Source: Anaspis maculata
Taxonomy: Eukaryota > Arthropoda > Insecta > Coleoptera > Scraptiidae
DNA: 64,000 nucleotides
Assembly: GCA_949128115.1 (NCBI GenBank)
Contig: OX421962.1
Coordinates: 39,889,745-39,953,744, forward strand
Direction of reading: 5' to 3'
Shown piece after piece: positions 61,517-64,000 of this stretch. The translations under genes were made by a program, and so were the position numbers. The notes beneath the pieces are model-generated. The model was not told the DNA's origin. It worked only from the letters and a program-made list of their open reading frames with translations, and made no database searches. Numbering within the stretch: position 1 is the first letter of the stretch; each line of letters starts with the position of its first letter.

Positions 61517-62255
61517 TGGCGGAACTTTATAGGCTACCTCAAAGTACATTAAGGTTCATATAATGCGTTACATATTTTACCATTCCAGATGTTACAAAAT
61601 GCCATCATGGGCACTAAAGCTTTGAAGAACCAAAAAATACGTGAATGGCAATTCTTTCCCGCCGAAGAGGTCACTAAATTATGATGAAGAGGTTGTTCTA
61701 ACGATGCAATGATTACATGTTACCATTATTATGATAACCGATCACTTTTTCAACGATGCCTCAGAGGGCAGATTCAAGATAGTGCTCAAGAGAAAAAAAA
61801 AGTTGAAAATCGTATTTCTGGAAATAGTTGGCTTAGAAATTGGCTATCCTGTCATATCATTTCTAACATTACTTTTCGAAGAATAATAATATTGTGTCAA
61901 TATCTCGAACAATCACTTATTTATGGAGAAAAGAGTGTTTTTGTTTTTCTTTCTGTTTTTCCCCTACATTTCAAAAACGGTTCAAGGTGATCAAGAACAG
62001 ATTGCTATGACTTTATAGGCATAAAACAGTTGATGTGGTGAATAACAGGTCTCCACATGATTCGGTTAATTAAATATAATTTTCCAACTTTTTTTTCTGG
62101 TTCACCCTGTATACGTCTCCGGAACGAATTGCGCTGATGGCCACCTTTCTGGATCGGAAGAGTATGATGCAAAGAACATTTCCACCAAGTAGCATCTTCT
62201 CATCAAAAAATGCAAAGTTCATTCCATTTATGCAACTAGCATCCAGACTAGTAGG

Positions 62256-62730
62256 TAATCACAAACGTGCGCTGAACGCAGGAACGCTGCGCCTATTAGA
62301 TTTTTTCAAATCTGATTAGGTGTTCAGGGGCGCATCAAGTACTACCTAATTAGCACCCTTTCTTCGTTGACTTCCTCCGTTCCACTCTTTTTCTTTTGAC
62401 GTAACCGCTCGGACTTGAATAACAATTTTCTATGGATAAGGTAATCGTAGCATTCAAATATTGTGACAGATTTTCCGAAATTGATAAAGTGAGTATTTTT
62501 TGGAAGGGGGACTGGGTAGTTTTTTCTTGATAGGGTAGTTCCTCCAGTGGTGGACAAAAAAAGATCATCGACGCATCATACGTTTAATGGAACTATTGAG
62601 ATAAGACTTTTGCCATGATTGATTTTTCTTCGAAATTTTCGATCTTGAGGTAGCGTGAAATTTTTGGGTGAACCAGCTCAATTGATAACCTGTTTGAATC
62701 AATGAGCTTGTTTTCGAGACGAGAATCCGA
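62256..62730. other. No gene seen (0.5 kb)
   Basis: Partly the possible body of the SINE headed at 62731-62803. Confidence 0.35.
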
Positions 62731-62803
62731 GCGCCCACAGTGGGACTCGAACCCACGACCTCTAGCATGGTGATCGAACGCGCCGACCGCCACACCATGC
62801 ACA
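62731..62803 (-). ncRNA. tRNA-like SINE head
   Basis: Minus strand has a perfect T arm, GTGGG TTCGAGT CCCAC, with B box GGTTCGAGTCC (62753-62743). The upstream GTGTGGCGGTCGGCGCG is an A-box-like region. No acceptor stem pairs, so I call it a SINE promoter and not a tRNA. About 230 bp further on the minus strand may be the SINE body. Confidence 0.6.
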
Positions 62804-64000
62804 AGCTTTTCTGTCTCAGTCTTAATTAACCTCAAAATCACCAATCAACGTCAACGTGCACAACTAGAAAACAATCACAGATGAGCTACAAATGTGAAGT
62901 TTAATCTACTACCCAGGATTGCCACTTGTCACCAAATTCAAAGCAAAATTTATCTGCTTCACTTCCGCGCGTACCAGTTACCCGCTATATCACAGCCGAA
63001 AGAATAAGATGTCCATTGTTCATCTGACATTTTTTCAATTGCGAATTGATCTACGTACTGATGGCTACTATTGATTTAATTAGAGTCACTGCAAAAAAAA
63101 TCAACAAAGCACCTGTTTGTTACGGCAACACTTTGAACGCCCTCAGTCCTGGCGCTTGTTACGCCAATGTAATGTTCAGTGGGTAATCCTTCGATAAGGA
63201 AGTTGAATCGTTTCTTCGATTAAATCCGTTTCCGCATTAAACTTGTCATAATTTCAATTAATGGCTTCTCCTCCGTTGATCTGGAGCTTTAATCTGGAGA
63301 AATAAATAAGATTTCCATTCGACTTCTGCAATCAGTCATTTATAGAAATTGGAAAATAAATAAATAGAAAATGAAGGCTGCTGCTAGGAAAATTGCTGCC
63401 CCCTTCCCTTTAGATTCTGGGCCTAGAAAAACTTGACATTGAAAAAATGTACTCATGTATGACTCATCCCATCTAGGGCATAATCCTAACGTGACAGTTA
63501 CAGGCATTCGGGAAAGCTCTCCCATATCCCACTAATTCCCGGAATGTATCAGTTATTACAATTCGCCGCAGCAACAACAGCACATTCAGCTATGTAATGC
63601 ACAAATTAATTTTGGATAATTAATGGCGCACAGTATCATAAATAATTAACAATTCATTAATAGATGTTTCGATGCGGAATTGATGGGTGACTTCAACAGA
63701 TGCTGACCTGTGGGCGGTGGGTCTCCAATGCACATCAATCACCAGAAACGTCGGCATGGGTAGTGATGGTGGTGGCGGTAGGTGTGATAGTGGCAGCAGG
63801 TCCGCCAAACTGAGGGCTGCATGTGACATTCGAAAATTTATTTAACTGCGATGTAAATAACTTACAAATGCCTCTGTATTTTATGTGCCACTCGACTCAC
63901 TTGTGCTTGTGTGTCGCACGGAGAGGGTCATTTGTGAGTGTGCAGTTATTGTGCATAGGCTATTGTTCGCAAATTGGGAATCGAAAGTCGCAGCTTCTAT
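62804..64000. other. No gene seen (1.2 kb); TAAT-rich
   Basis: No repeat partner in the window. 63580-63665 is dense in TAATTA/ATTAAT words. Confidence 0.35.

Larger units (their letters stand above)
57787..62255. mobile_element. Foldback 3, about 4.5 kb, with two nested insertions
   Basis: Left arm 57787-about 59225, right arm about 59335-62255. Outer ends TAGT-TGGATGCTAGTTG; centre of about 110 nt near 59,280. The right arm is longer because it holds a LINE fragment (59755-60530) and a smaller foldback (60803-61516); both are absent from the left arm. The GGGGGCC-rich block and the TTCTTCACACTTGAAAAAAA block recur as in foldbacks 1 and 2. Confidence 0.88.

Noticed and set aside
62731..62803. 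Functional tRNA gene
   Set aside because: The T arm is perfect, but no acceptor stem pairs and the D/anticodon arms are irregular; SINE head instead.

Overview
This window reads as intergenic or intronic DNA from an insect genome; the transposable-element mix (Transib, Tc1/mariner DD41D, hAT, Helentron-like elements, CR1/Jockey-type LINEs, LTR elements) would fit a sap-feeding hemipteran, but the species cannot be fixed from sequence alone. I found no convincing exon of a host protein gene, no rRNA and no functional tRNA. Almost everything recognisable is a transposon, a transposon fragment, or a very long inverted repeat (foldback).

The best gene is a Transib transposase (RAG1 relative) on the minus strand at 50,899-53,348. 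I model it as two exons with a GTAAGT...CAG intron (696 aa). It has the full DDE triad and the RAG1-type C-x2-C / H-x4-H zinc site, and no internal stop. It lies in a complete 3,163-bp element (50,458-53,620) with ends CACAGTG, a nonamer-like block exactly 23 bp inside each end, and a perfect 5-bp target duplication CGCTG. The element sits inside one arm of an older foldback (50,203-55,131), splitting a tRNA-like sequence whose other copy is still whole in the opposite arm.

Layout. 0-1.1 kb: a truncated repeat, also seen at 38.4-40.3 kb. 3.4-3.8 kb: Gypsy pol fragment cut by a small minisatellite MITE. 4.05-5.49 kb: foldback 1. 5.66-6.07 kb: Helentron-like end with ~118-bp repeats. 7.38-8.08 kb: hAT-type element with 8-bp TSD. 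8.88-12.41 kb: two hairpin MITEs and foldback 2. 12.54-13.51 kb: palindromic MITE with a 452-bp tandem duplication. 14.4-19.24 kb: two Helentron-like elements and a small foldback. 21.1-22.75 kb: decayed mariner. 23.39-24.52 kb: TIR element. 25.3-27.6 kb: two foldbacks. 28.4-31.8 kb: two solo LTRs, one carrying a MITE. 34.06-35.7 kb: two palindromic elements. 37.3-37.9 kb: a different solo LTR. 41.27-41.84 kb: Tc1-like deletion derivative. 43.29-43.80 and 47.80-48.32 kb: two more solo LTRs. 45.36-47.76 kb: two LINE fragments, one ending in a 68-bp-arm palindrome. 48.3-48.7 kb: MITE. 50.2-55.1 kb: Transib in foldback. 55.5-57.6 kb: two TIR elements. 57.8-62.3 kb: foldback 3, with a LINE fragment and a smaller foldback nested in one arm. 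62.7 kb: tRNA-like SINE head. The remaining stretches show nothing codable to me.

The elements do not form a pathway. They form a stratigraphy of insertions, and many insertions can be ordered because one arm of a foldback is broken while the other is intact.
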